Shown here: piece by piece, positions 1 to 8,389 of the stretch
How positions within the stretch are numbered: the first letter of the stretch is position 1
Layout of the letters: every line of letters begins with the position of its first letter
DNA from: Physocladia obscura
Lineage: Eukaryota > Chytridiomycota > Chytridiomycetes > Chytridiales > Chytriomycetaceae
DNA length: 10,930 nucleotides
Assembly: GCA_027596945.1 (NCBI GenBank)
Contig: JADGJH010001275.1
Location: forward strand, 1 to 10,930
Direction of reading: 5' to 3'
Notes under the pieces: model-generated
The model's database searches: none
What the model was told of the DNA's origin: nothing
Seen by the model: the letters and a program-made list of their open reading frames with translations, nothing else
Made by a program: the position numbers and the translations under genes

Positions 1-124
1 TCAAGCCAAGGTGCCACCAAGACACTGGAAAATGTATAAAAACCGTTGGTTTCTTTTCTGAAATAGTCAGAACAAAAACAATAAACATTATTCATCTCTA
101 AAACCCCTTGTTACACATGGCAAA

Positions 125-508
125 TCAACAAGTCTTGTATCTTGTTTCAAAGTGACTCTGCATAGTCTTTCTCAAAATCACTTTTCTTTGACACATGAAG
201 CACTTGTGTTTTTTGAAGTCACAATCTTCAACGTGTTCATCAAGATTCCATTTAAGTACCTTGAACTTGCAGTTTTCATTAGTACAAGCTTCTAAAAAGG
301 GAGTTGAAGTAACTTGCAACTGAAATAATGATTCAGTCTTACATTGCAGGCACTTTTGGCCCAACCAATGGCAGCATTTGATGCAAATAAAATGTGGGTT
401 TGACCCATTTGCACATTGTATTATTGGAAAGTTTATGTTTTTGAGGCAGACACAACAGTTCAAGTCTGATTGCTTTATATTCATTGAATAGTTTATTAAT
501 TGTTCCAT
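125..508 (-). CDS. small SIAH/SINA-like RING plus zinc finger protein
   Basis: Single-exon protein of 127 residues, ATG at 508 and TGA at 125-127. A RING of the SIAH type is visible: C18-x2-C21, C32, H39, C42-x2-C45, C53-x2-C56, including the stretch FPIIQC that resembles the PPILQC segment of animal SIAH RINGs. It is followed by a SIAH-type zinc finger: C75-x4-C80-x11-H92-x3-C96-x6-C103-x2-C106-x12-H119, with C127 as the last residue. Proteins of this family are E3 ubiquitin ligases: the RING recruits the E2 and the C-terminal TRAF-like domain binds substrate. That C-terminal domain (normally well over 100 residues) is missing here, and I see no good splice donor before the stop that would add it. 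It could be a natural minimal ligase, an adaptor, or a truncated copy. It is transcribed away from the gene at 822. The domain call is fairly safe; ligase activity is inferred. Confidence 0.75.
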   Translation of the reverse strand: MEQLINYSMNIKQSDLNCCVCLKNINFPIIQCANGSNPHFICIKCCHWLGQKCLQCKTESLFQLQVTSTPFLEACTNENCKFKVLKWNLDEHVEDCDFKKHKCFMCQRKVILRKTMQSHFETRYKTC

Positions 509-821
509 TTATAATATTAGCTCAAGATTTTAATTTTTACTGACTAAACTCTACTCTCATCACAAACACATATCAGCAAAACTTTCTCTGAAATAAATCA
601 TGTTATTCATCACTGACATTCATTGTAAATAAAACACTTTCTTCAAAGTTGAGTTGATTTGTCACTTGCCGCAGTGTTCGAGTTGACAATCCAAATTTTT
701 ATTAGAGAAGCTCCACAGAAAAGCGTGTGTAGTAGGGGAAAATTTTGTCCACTCGTTTCAAAAAATCGAAAATCCAATTTGTCGATTCACTTTCAGGTCT
801 GTGAGGCAGTGTCAACACTAA
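509..821. promoter_or_regulatory. divergent promoter interval between two head-to-head genes
   Basis: About 313 bases separate the start codons of the minus-strand RING gene and the plus-strand gene at 822. The half next to the RING gene is AT-rich; the half next to 822 is more mixed. An open frame across 659-841 runs into the start of the next gene in a different frame and shows no protein-like character, so I read it as 5' leader. A TTTCAG at 791-796 could be the acceptor of a leader intron. No recognisable operator was seen. Confidence 0.4.
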
Positions 822-3800
822 ATGAGCAGGAAACTCGATGATCTGCTCAAAGACTTGGGCATGAGCTTGGATGAGTTTGGCGGCGAAAGTGATGGTTTGT
901 TCTCTTTCTATGTGGATCGTGTTAAACCTATTATTCAGATGCTTCGGTTTCGCCGCCAGTCAGATCTGCCACACACCGCAATACTGCATACAGTCTTGAA
1001 GACGACATGGTCGAATTTTTGGAGTCGTTTGGCGATGACGATATTAACGGCTTTGGCAATCCGCAAACTAATATCATTCCTGGTGCTGACAAAAACGACC
1101 ATAATGCTGCGATTGCTAATCCGCTCAATCAACCGAATGGAGTGCTGGAAAATACTGGCGATGTTGTAGATGCTTGTGAGCTGGCTCCTGCGTTGGATGA
1201 TCGATTGCCTGAGGCTAGTAACTTTTTCGATTCTCAAGTTTTAGCAGTCGAAGAATCGACCGAGAAACAACAAGAGCAACAGCAAGAAGATACAAATTCA
1301 GCAATCGAATTAGGGGCACTTGAATCTAACGATGATTACCTGGAGAATATCAATGTTATTGCTGATGAAAGGACCATTAAAGTTAGTGAGACGCCTGACA
1401 AAACCATGCAAATCAATGCTGCCGAAACAGAAAATACAAGCAGTTTTGAGTCGATTGCGATTCTTGAAACAAGAGTGACTGAAAATTCCCAGATTTTTGC
1501 GATTCCAGGAGAAGTTTCTAAACTTCAGACTGAAGAAATTCATGCCACGATAGAAGAAGCTGTTGTTAAAGCACCTGAAAAATTTGAAGATGAAATCGTT
1601 GGAATAATTTCAGAAGACCTTCTCGAAACTAAACATATCCAGCCATCTCAACAACAAGATATTTTAGGATCGACGGATATGGTACTTGATGAAAACGTTG
1701 CTGTTGTTGAAACACAAGTAGTAGTTGTGGAGAGCTCAATCCCTCTGGCCAAGCAAACAAAGGCTTTAACAATTACTGAGACTATTGAAGTGGCAAAATC
1801 AGTTGATGCAACTTCATTAAAGGAATTCAATGCCGAGGAAGAGAAACATGAAGTTGAAGAACTTCTTGCGACGCAAATAATCGCTCTTGGTTCTGAATTT
1901 TCTGACGATTCGGTCATTGAAGTTTCAAAGGAAGAAATAGCGCAAGTCGAAACCACTTCAGATTTTGTGTACGAAATTATTGATTCGTCCAACTTAATAG
2001 ACGAGGCTGATACGCCTATAGATGTTGAAGTCTACAAAGAGCTGCAACAGAAAAACGCAGAAGTTCCACAGCTGACAGTTTCTGAAAAAACAGAGTCCCA
2101 GCAAAATACTGTTGAAACCGGCTTTGTTCATGAAGAACAACCTGAACCACAAGAATCTACAGCAGAAAATTTTATCGTTGAATCTCAGCAACACGAACTG
2201 CTAGAGGGATCTCAGAACACTAATACGATTGAAGAAACCAAATCTCAACAAGAGACCGTCGGAACTGACTTTGAAGATTATGCAATTCAAGAAACAATGA
2301 CGACTGTTGATGAAATACTCGGTGCTCAATCTGAATCTCATGAATCCACACCGGAATTTGCTGTAGTTGGACTACAGAAAAATGAACTAATTGCTGAAGA
2401 CATTGCGCAAAGTAATATGCTGGAAGTTTTTGTGCCAGACTCTCAAGACGCTGAAAAAATTATTGAAGTACCTGCAACAATTGATGATCTCGCTTTGATT
2501 GTTGAAGTCTCCGCTACCACTGTCGCTGCCGCAACAATACCAATCGGATATTCTTCTGGGTCTGAGGAAGCTTCTCATCCTCTAGTGCCGTCGAAAATAT
2601 CAAGTCCCATCTTGCAAACTGTGGTAATCGAGCCACCAAATTTAAGTCTCGCAGACAAAAGCAATGAAACTGAACTAATTACTTCAACGAAATCGCCGTC
2701 ACGAGAACACGCACTCAGTAGCACACAGTCTGACGTGGATCTTGAATACAATAACAACCACACGCCCACTAGTTCGGGTTCAGAACTGGATAATGATATG
2801 CAAGTTCAAATCATAAGGATTAAAGGGCAAATTGAACGAACAAGAATAGTAAGTTGATTTTATTTCTTCCTGAAATCGGATTGCAACTCAATATGCGAAA
2901 AAAAAACACATGCAAAAGTTGATCAATGAGCAACTCCGGCTCAGAAATATGCCACCACTGATGTCAGGACAATTGACTCTACCAGTGCCAGCACCAGTTC
3001 AAATGCAGGGACTGCAGGAAAGCGTCCGAAGCTCCAAAAAAAGGGATTCCATGATTTCAAATGTTTTGCAACGTGTCACCAGCGTGACTTCGCCAGGCCC
3101 TGCGTTGACTTTATCACCTGCACCATCGGCTGCACCGACGCAGGCGGAAGAAATCCGAGCAATGCGCGAAAAATTGGAAGCAGCTCGAAAGGTATGAGTA
3201 AAAAAAAGTTTTTATTTTATTTTATTTTATCCATGTTTTCCCTTTTCAAACTCAAATATATATTTTTTGAATGATTATTCAGGAAGTTGCAGAAAAAATG
3301 GCAGTAAACCAAGCGCTCATAGCCACTCAACAACAGCAACAACAACAACGACAACAACAAACCGCAAACAATCGCTCCAACAGCTTGAAAAATTTGCCTA
3401 TGAATCCTGCGACAGCGTCTCAACCTGAATCAATAACCGCTCATCAAAACGAGCCAAAAAGCTTGGCAAATATTGAAAACAGTGAATTTCCCGGCGTCCA
3501 TAAGCCCATTGAAGTCAGCAAAAAGAAAAAGAGCGGAGGCGGCGAAACGTCGTCCATTACGTCAGAAAAAAGCGGGAAAAGCGGGAAAAGTACCGGCGGC
3601 AGTGGGTGGTTTTTTGGCAGAAAGAGTTTAGCAAAATTGAAACACACGAGTGAAGAGAATTCAAAGTCTCCAGCGCCAGCGGTGCAGGCAGCCGCGGATT
3701 CTTCAGCGGCAGCAACGGTGGCCGCGGCGGCAGCAAAGAAAAGGAAGAATATCAATCCTGATGCTTTGATTAACAACCCAAATATGATGATGTACGGGGG

Positions 3801-3828
3801 TGGGATGGGAGGTGGATTTAGATATTAA
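822..3828 (+). CDS. large acidic coiled-coil/poly-Q protein, four exons, function unknown
   Basis: Spliced model: exons 822-894, 939-2848, 2919-3191 and 3283-3828, totalling 2802 nt and 933 residues. Introns are 895-938 (44 nt, GTTTGT..TTCAG, phase 1), 2849-2918 (70 nt, GTAAGT..AAAAG, phase 0) and 3192-3282 (91 nt, GTATGA..TTCAG, phase 0). Each junction keeps the frame, and the last two join helical, charged sequence smoothly. The N-terminus has LDDLLKDLGMSLDEF, an LD-motif-like amphipathic helix. Residues of about 60-600 are a Glu/Thr/Ser/Gln-rich, probably disordered acidic region. Helical, coiled-coil-prone segments lie near 645-675 and 735-770; a Q7-R-Q3 tract begins near residue 768. The tail is basic, with a Lys4 run, Gly/Ser/Lys repeats, GWFFGRKSLAKL, an Ala-rich run, a KKRK cluster that could be a nuclear signal, and a Gly/Met-rich end. 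No enzyme domain is recognised; it looks like a scaffold or adaptor. Gene reality is likely; function is unknown. Confidence 0.72.
2093..2272 (+). repeat. degenerate internal protein repeat in the acidic region
   Basis: Two related 11-residue blocks, ESQQNTVETGF (2093-2125) and KSQQETVGTDF (2240-2272), lie exactly 49 codons apart. The sequence after each is loosely similar (PQESTAENFIVESQQHEL against SHESTPEFAVVGLQKNEL), though less evenly spaced. The DNA has diverged at third positions, so this is an old duplication under protein-level constraint, or convergent low complexity. Confidence 0.45.
3328..3360 (+). repeat. CAA/CAG tract encoding poly-Gln
   Basis: Eleven codons read Q7-R-Q3, nearly all CAA with one CAG, directly after a predicted coiled coil. 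Codon-level microsatellite; its length probably varies between strains. Confidence 0.85.
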
Positions 3829-4107
3829 GTTGGTTTTTCTAGGTTTAATTTTTTTTTTGTTTTTTTTTCGTTTTAGAGTTTGTCTTAAGTGGGTATCAAA
3901 AACCCGCTGGAAACAATTTATAACAGTTTTAGCGCTTAGATAACGATTTCCCTGAAGGCTGTGAGGGGGTAGTGTGATGGAGAAAGGTACAAGAAGTTCG
4001 TAAATAAAGGCAGAGGTGGAGTGCGCCGAAAAAATCTATCAAATAAAAAACTTTGTTAAGTCGGTGGGGTTTCATTTGACTTTGGTACATAGGTAATTAT
4101 TTCGCTT
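3829..4107. terminator. shared 3' region of two convergent genes with poly(A) signals
   Basis: The plus-strand gene ends at 3828 and the minus-strand regulator ends at 4108. AATAAA occurs on the plus strand at 4003-4008 and 4042-4047. On the minus strand an AATAAA covers 4107-4112 and overlaps the TAA stop codon of the zinc-cluster gene. A T-rich run lies just after 3828. The two transcripts probably end close together or overlap. Nothing else was seen here. Confidence 0.55.
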
Positions 4108-5107
4108 TTATTCAGAACGTTGAACATTTGCCAAGAGTGCATTGCATGCAACCTGCACAACGCAAATTTGCGAAGAACTACGATGCGAGTTGGCAGCGTA
4201 AGCCAAAAGTCCAGAAACGACATTCAAACAACAAACGCGCCACTCTTTTAATATAACCGCAAGAGCTTGTCCGTAACCTTCATTCGACAATAACACAGAT
4301 GTTCCTCCAAGCAAAAACGTCTCGGAAGTGAAGCAAGTTGGGGAAGAATTAACCAGCTTCAAAAAGGTTTGAATGGTAGATAGAATCTTTCCGACTGTAC
4401 TTAAAAGCAGGTGAGAAAGAGACGACATTTCCAAAAGATTTTCTTGCGCATCAGACATGTTGGTCTTGATTGTCAGCAGTATTTCGGAGCAGACGCGCAC
4501 GCCGTATGCGAGAGTTGATATATTAGAGGAAATAGAACAAGACTGGCCTTGTGCGACAACCGGAATATTTATATAACTAACAGAAGAGAGACAGGCGGAT
4601 AGTGTTCCGAATAGGGTTGAATATACTGATGAGCATTCTGACGGTGGTTGTGGTTGCTGTGTCTGGACCGACGCAAGAAGATTATCCAAGTCCAAATCGA
4701 ACATGTACTGCAAATTCTGAACAAGGCTGGAACTTGGAGGTTGCTGCTCTGTTTCCCAGTTTGGCAAACGCTGATTCGGAGAATTAGCCCCGCCTGTTCT
4801 GTGTCTTTTGATTCGGGCTACTTTTGGGGTGAATATGCAGATATTGCCCTGGGTGTTAATTGTAAGTCAAGTTGTTCGTTGACGCCGAGTATTATTATTT
4901 TGGTATTGTATGATTGTTAAATAAAGTACTTGCCAGTTTGCTGCACCTTTCGCATCCATTGATGTTGTGATCTTTTGATTGGCATCGCACTTTTGCAGCG
5001 TAGCAGCTGTCGCACGCTTTTCTTAGGCCCTTGGGCATTGATCTCGGTCTTTCGGCGTTTTCTTGGTCAGCTGATCGGCGTTTCAAAAACCTGCATAAAT
5101 ACCGCAT
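4108..5107 (-). CDS. Zn(II)2Cys6 zinc-cluster transcription factor, two exons
   Basis: Model: exon 1 5107-4934, GC-AG intron 4933-4849 (85 nt), exon 2 4848-4108; 304 residues. The zinc cluster is C32-x2-C35-x6-C42-x9-C52-x2-C55-x6-C62. The first five cysteines lie in exon 1; the sixth (GNIC) is the fourth codon of exon 2. A basic stretch follows (KVARIKRHR), as is usual after the cluster. Such proteins bind CGG-type DNA elements in the nucleus. The remainder (about residues 80-304) is Ser/Leu/Cys-rich and predicted helical. It loosely recalls the C-terminal domain of AflR-type regulators of secondary metabolism (for example NLLEMSSLSHLLLSTVGKIL), without their cysteines, so that assignment is tentative. 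No large fungal-specific middle homology region is present. The start is uncertain: ATG at 5107 is used, ATG at 5038 would give a shorter N-terminus, and ATG at 5135 is in another frame and would need a further intron. No biosynthetic cluster is visible beside it. Confidence 0.75.
4849..4933 (-). other. GC-AG spliceosomal intron inside the zinc cluster
   Basis: On the minus strand the exon ends CTG, followed by GCAAGT, and the intron closes with ACCCAG before GGC AAT ATC TGC. It is phase 0 and 85 nt long. The nearest GT (GTACTT, four bases later) would put exon 2 out of frame and lose the last cysteine. Reading through reaches a stop at 4895. GCAAGT matches the common consensus of GC donors; ATTAAC shortly before the acceptor could be the branch site. 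Confidence 0.75.
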
Positions 5108-5251
5108 TTCTTTCCATTCCGTCTTCGCTTGCCATCGAAAAAATAAAATGCCAAAAGAGACGAATTGAGACTTTCTTTAATTGCCAAAAAAAAAAAAAGC
5201 GGCAAACCGAACCTGTGTTTTTGTAATCAACAAGCAGCGAAATCATACCAC

Positions 5252-5482
5252 TTAGTCATGACCATCCCAACTTTTAACGTTTCGACCGCGCGGTGGTTCA
5301 ACTCTTAAACGAAACCGTGCTACCATCCAGTCGTTGGCGTTAGTGGTACTCTCAAGCTGCTCGTGGGAATTTACTGCCGTGGTCAAGTACTCAACCACTG
5401 TCTTGGCAGAAAATTTTGTCGTCAATTTAAACCGATACAGCACTTTCGTAGCTGAATCTAGAATGATATGCGATTTTTGCAT
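5252..5482 (-). CDS. small hypothetical ORF, 76 residues
   Basis: ATG at 5482 to TAA at 5252-5254. The composition looks protein-like (mixed hydrophobic and charged residues, for example TKVLYRFKLTTKF and NDWMVARFRLRVEPP). The stretch appears richer in G+C than its AT-rich flanks, which is why I list it. I recognise no family. The frame stays open upstream as far as a stop at 5540-5542, and CCTTTACCGTCAG just before the start could be a splice acceptor, so this may be the last exon of a longer gene. It lies 144 bases upstream of the zinc-cluster gene on the same strand, with no sign of joining it. It may be spurious. Confidence 0.35.
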   Translation of the reverse strand: MQKSHIILDSATKVLYRFKLTTKFSAKTVVEYLTTAVNSHEQLESTTNANDWMVARFRLRVEPPRGRNVKSWDGHD

Positions 5483-6069
5483 GAAATGGCACTGACGGTA
5501 AAGGCTACCGCGACAAAAGGAAGGTTGTTGTTTTTTTTTTTAAATTTTATTTTCGGAAATAAAACAATAAGTTGTTTCCTGCGGCACGCTTTTCTGCCAT
5601 TTTCCTATTCGTATTCCGATAATTACTACAAGATGTGTTAGAGTGGAAAAAGAATAATAATATACATTTATGTTGTTTTTTTTTGTTTATTGGCAGTTTT
5701 TAAATTTTTTTAATATTTAGTGTAGGTTCAAAAGAATTCAATCATTTCATTAGATATACAGTAATTTGTTCAAACAGATTCTACTTGAAGGTCTTCAAAT
5801 TCACCTGTCGCCGGTTTTCGGCGTTCATAATCTGTTAGACGGACCCAGGCCCATTAAATCATCCTAAACCCTAAATAATTTCGGATAAAAATTTTGACCA
5901 TTCAGCCACAGCAGTCCATGTAGTGCAACCGGAAACCAAGAAACGTAGTGATCGAAATAAAATTCACCTTTTTTAACATTCAATATATTTATGCATTCCG
6001 TGGTAGGTTTAAATAAATATAAATATCAAATTGTTTTTTTTTGAAACAGTTCAAAAAATCAAATCAAAA
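5483..6069. promoter_or_regulatory. AT-rich divergent spacer; promoter of the PH-domain gene
   Basis: No convincing gene in these 587 bases. It holds long T and A runs, a telo-box-like AAACCCTAA at 5866-5874, and A/T-rich TATA-like sequence near 6010-6026, about 45-60 bases before the start codon at 6070. The start context CAAAAATGG is favourable. No tRNA or stable hairpin was recognised. Confidence 0.4.
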
Positions 6070-7348
6070 ATGGAAACAGTCCAGTCCGTTGTTGATCTGA
6101 TCCGAGAGCTCAATATGAGTCTTGAAGAACATACAAACGAAAACTGTAAGCTACTTTAACTTTCCAACTTATCAGCATTCATACAAGAGCATTAAACAAC
6201 ACGCTCAAAAAAAAGATATCCCACCACAACCAGCCATATTATTTACAGACCAAGTTACAGTCGCTGGGCTTCTTCATTCGGCAGGGATTGTGACTGGTGT
6301 AATGGAAGTTGACCAAGACGAGTTACCTGGAGTTTGGTCGCAGAGTTTTCTGATTTTGTCGGGTGAAACGATCCATGTGTTCCGGACTTCAGATCCAAAG
6401 GAAGTGTGTATCAATCGATTCAAATTATCGGCGACAACGCAGTTCCATAATATCTCACTGCTTGTATTCCAAATTAATGATCACGAAGTTGAGAAACGAT
6501 GGACGTGAGTCTAGACTCTTTTTCTAAGCTGAAAATTTTTCAGTCATGTGAAGTTTTGCGTTGTTCAAAATCTTATATATAAATATTAAAAAATTAAAAT
6601 AAAAAGGATCAAAGCTAGCACTGTTTTTGCAAAAGACACATGGGTCGACGCGATCACTGATATTCTAGCGAGATTCAACTCGCAACGATTGCGTGGGAGG
6701 GCCAACAGCTTCAATGCATATCCCAGCAATCAAATCAAAGAAAGCACTCCTAGACCAAAAAGTATTCCACGTCGACCAAGTCTTGGACAAAAACTTTCGC
6801 AACAACCGAATATAACAAGACGTGCGAGTACAGCAAGACTTTCAAGTCTATCACCTCAGCAACCGAGCCAACTGCAGCAACAAGAATCACAGTTCCATCA
6901 GCAGCACCAGCAGCAGCACCAGCAGCAGCACCAGCAGCAGCACCAGCAGCAGCACCAGCACCAACAACAACAACAACATCAATCAGCTTCTCCTCCACCA
7001 CAGCGGCAGTCTCTTCGGAGCATACGAAGCCAGCAGAGTCTGCACAAGCAACAAAGCTGGCGCAGCGACACGCCGCCATCATTAACGGATAACGTGTTCC
7101 GAAGTCTGAGTGTTGACAATTTCGAGAAAATGCAGCAACCAAGACGTCGTTCCTCGGCGCCTTCTGAGCCAGACTTTTTCGACTTGAATCAATTGCGAGC
7201 GGAAGCGGCGGCGGGAGCTGTGCCTGCATCATTTGGTGCAAGTGCTTTTAGAAGCGCGAGTCCGACGCCGACCGAAAAGAGCGTTTCGCGCTTTCTCCCT
7301 TCGTTTTTCAAATTCAGACGTCGCAGCCAAGAAAAATCTTGGATTTAA
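6070..7348 (+). CDS. PH-domain protein with poly-Q/His tract and basic tail, three exons
   Basis: Model: exon 1 6070-6145, exon 2 6249-6504, exon 3 6607-7348, about 357 residues. The first acceptor is uncertain: TTTACAG at 6248 is the strongest, but acceptors at 6215 and 6233 also keep the frame (6215 would give 368 residues). The second intron, 6505-6606 (GTGAGT..AAAAAG, 102 nt, phase 2), is secure because it joins KRWT to IKASTVFAKDTWVDAI, the last strand and the C-terminal helix with invariant Trp of a pleckstrin-homology domain. The domain starts near GLLHSAGIVTG and includes WSQSFLILSGETIHVF. PH domains bind phosphoinositides or proteins at membranes; ligand specificity cannot be told here. 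Exon 3 then encodes an Arg/Ser/Gln-rich, probably disordered region, a His/Gln repeat, and a basic-aromatic end (FLPSFFKFRRRSQEKSW) that could touch membranes. Exon 1 encodes a short helix resembling the start of the gene at 822. Poly(A) signal AATAAA at 7572-7577. Family below the PH level is unknown. Confidence 0.75.
6905..6961 (+). repeat. 12-bp coding minisatellite encoding His-Gln-Gln-Gln
   Basis: Four perfect tandem copies of CACCAGCAGCAG run from 6905 to 6952, followed by a partial CACCAGCAC copy to 6961 and then CAA runs. Because the unit is a multiple of three, the tract changes length without breaking the PH-protein frame. The opposite strand is open too (Ala/Gly/Val-rich), which I treat as a shadow. 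Confidence 0.9.
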
Positions 7349-7868
7349 AAAACAATGATAGCAACAAGCAAAAAACGGAGAAAACTGATTGGCATATATT
7401 TTATGTTTGGTGTGTGTGGACGATGTGTGTGGTGTGTGTGGACGATGTGTGTGGTGTGTGTGGACGATGTGTGTGATGTGTATAAACATGTATATTTTTG
7501 ATTGCCATTTCTAGCATTTTTAAGAATTTCAGAAAGGGACTATCCACCACCAGCTGAATCCTGATTCCATAAATAAAAAATTTATTTTCAATTAAATATT
7601 TCGAAGTTTTAAATAATACACATATTCAAGTTGAATTTGTTGACAACCACGCGAAAAGTGCAGAGTTTTGGCCTTTGATTACTTTGAACTGCTTTTGATT
7701 ATTTTTTGAAATCTTTTGGCATGAAGAACTTTGCTGATAGAATTGTTTGGTGAAGGATGCTTGATTTGCAGTTTTGCTCACAATCAAGAGCCCGCCAACA
7801 GTTTTTACTAGAAAAATTAGATTTTTACAATACTCTATATGAAACGACTATATCTTAAATAATTTCAG
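7349..7868 (+). other. spacer with 3' UTR of the PH gene; no gene seen
   Basis: These 520 bases hold the 22-bp tandem repeat listed separately, a poly(A) signal at 7572-7577, and AT-rich sequence. ATAATTTCAG ending at 7868 looks like a splice acceptor directly before the GH45 relic. No upstream exon with a signal peptide could be found: the ATGs at 7721 and 7757 lead to short frames without hydrophobic cores. Confidence 0.5.
7410..7475 (+). repeat. three perfect copies of a 22-bp GT-rich tandem repeat
   Basis: Units are 7410-7431, 7432-7453 and 7454-7475. Each has two alternating GT blocks flanking GGACGA. A degenerate GT tail continues to about 7481. It sits about 60 bases after the PH-gene stop and before its AATAAA, so it is probably transcribed in the 3' UTR as UG-rich RNA. 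The minus-strand His/Thr-rich frame across it is a repeat artefact. Confidence 0.9.
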
Positions 7869-8293
7869 CTTCCTGTCAGATACACTATCACAAGTCAGCG
7901 GAACAGGCGTAACGACAAGATACTGGGACTGCTGCAAACCATCATGTTCATGGCCTAGAAAAGCAACGCTGGCCGTCGGAAGCAATCCAGTCTCCACTTG
8001 CGCTGCCAATTATAACCCACTATCTAACTGCAACACTGTTAGCGGCTGCAACGGTGGACCCTTGTACATGTGCACGGATCAGACTTTGTGGGCTGTTTCG
8101 GACATATTGGCGCTGCCACAAATAACAATAACAACAACTACAACAAAAACAAAAGCTACCACTACTGCTGCTGCTACTACAACTACTACTAAATCTACTG
8201 CTGCTACTTATGCTGTAAATGCCTCCTATACTACTAGGGTAACGGCAATCACAAACAACTACTATTGCCAGCTGGAACAGAAGTTGCCCACAG

Positions 8294-8389
8294 TACAGTC
8301 AATGTGGCGGAATAAGATGGACTGGTCCGACCAGCTGCGTTTCTGGCTCCGTTTGCACTGTTGCCAACCAATATTATTCTCAATGTTTG
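8294..8389 (+). other. CBM1 cellulose-binding module, out of frame with its flanks
   Basis: Codons from TAC at 8294 read [15 protein letters not shown], then [17 protein letters not shown]. All four cysteines, the Gly-Gly, WTGPT and the aromatic platform (Tyr first, then YY) match the fungal CBM1 consensus. The frame is offset from that of the preceding GH45 fragment and of the later CBM1. It continues to a TGA at 8489-8491. The upstream bases in the same frame read RSCPQ, so this module's frame is open back to 8243. Confidence 0.85.

Noticed and set aside
659..841. 60-codon plus-strand frame before the gene at 822
   Set aside because: No ATG start in the frame, no domain, and it overlaps the real start in another frame; treated as leader.
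4602..4920. Plus-strand frames opposite the zinc-cluster gene
   Set aside because: Antisense shadows; the minus strand gives a complete Zn2Cys6 motif after splicing.
5102..5135. Upstream ATG at 5135 as the start of the zinc-cluster gene
   Set aside because: It is in another frame and needs an extra intron whose only frame-keeping acceptor lies after several closer AGs.
5295..5325. GGTTCAACTC resembling a tRNA B box
   Set aside because: The flanking bases cannot form the T-arm stem and no A box or acceptor stem is present.
6505..6543. Short 39-nt intron ending at TTTTTCAG in the PH gene
   Set aside because: It leads to a stop after 16 codons and destroys the last strand and Trp helix of the PH domain; the acceptor at 6606 restores both.
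6750..7241. 163-codon minus-strand frame rich in Ala/Gly/Val
   Set aside because: Antisense of the CAG/CAC repeat and the PH-protein tail; repeat-driven openness with no domain.
7229..7489. His/Thr-rich minus-strand frame
   Set aside because: Produced by the 22-bp GT repeat read on the other strand.
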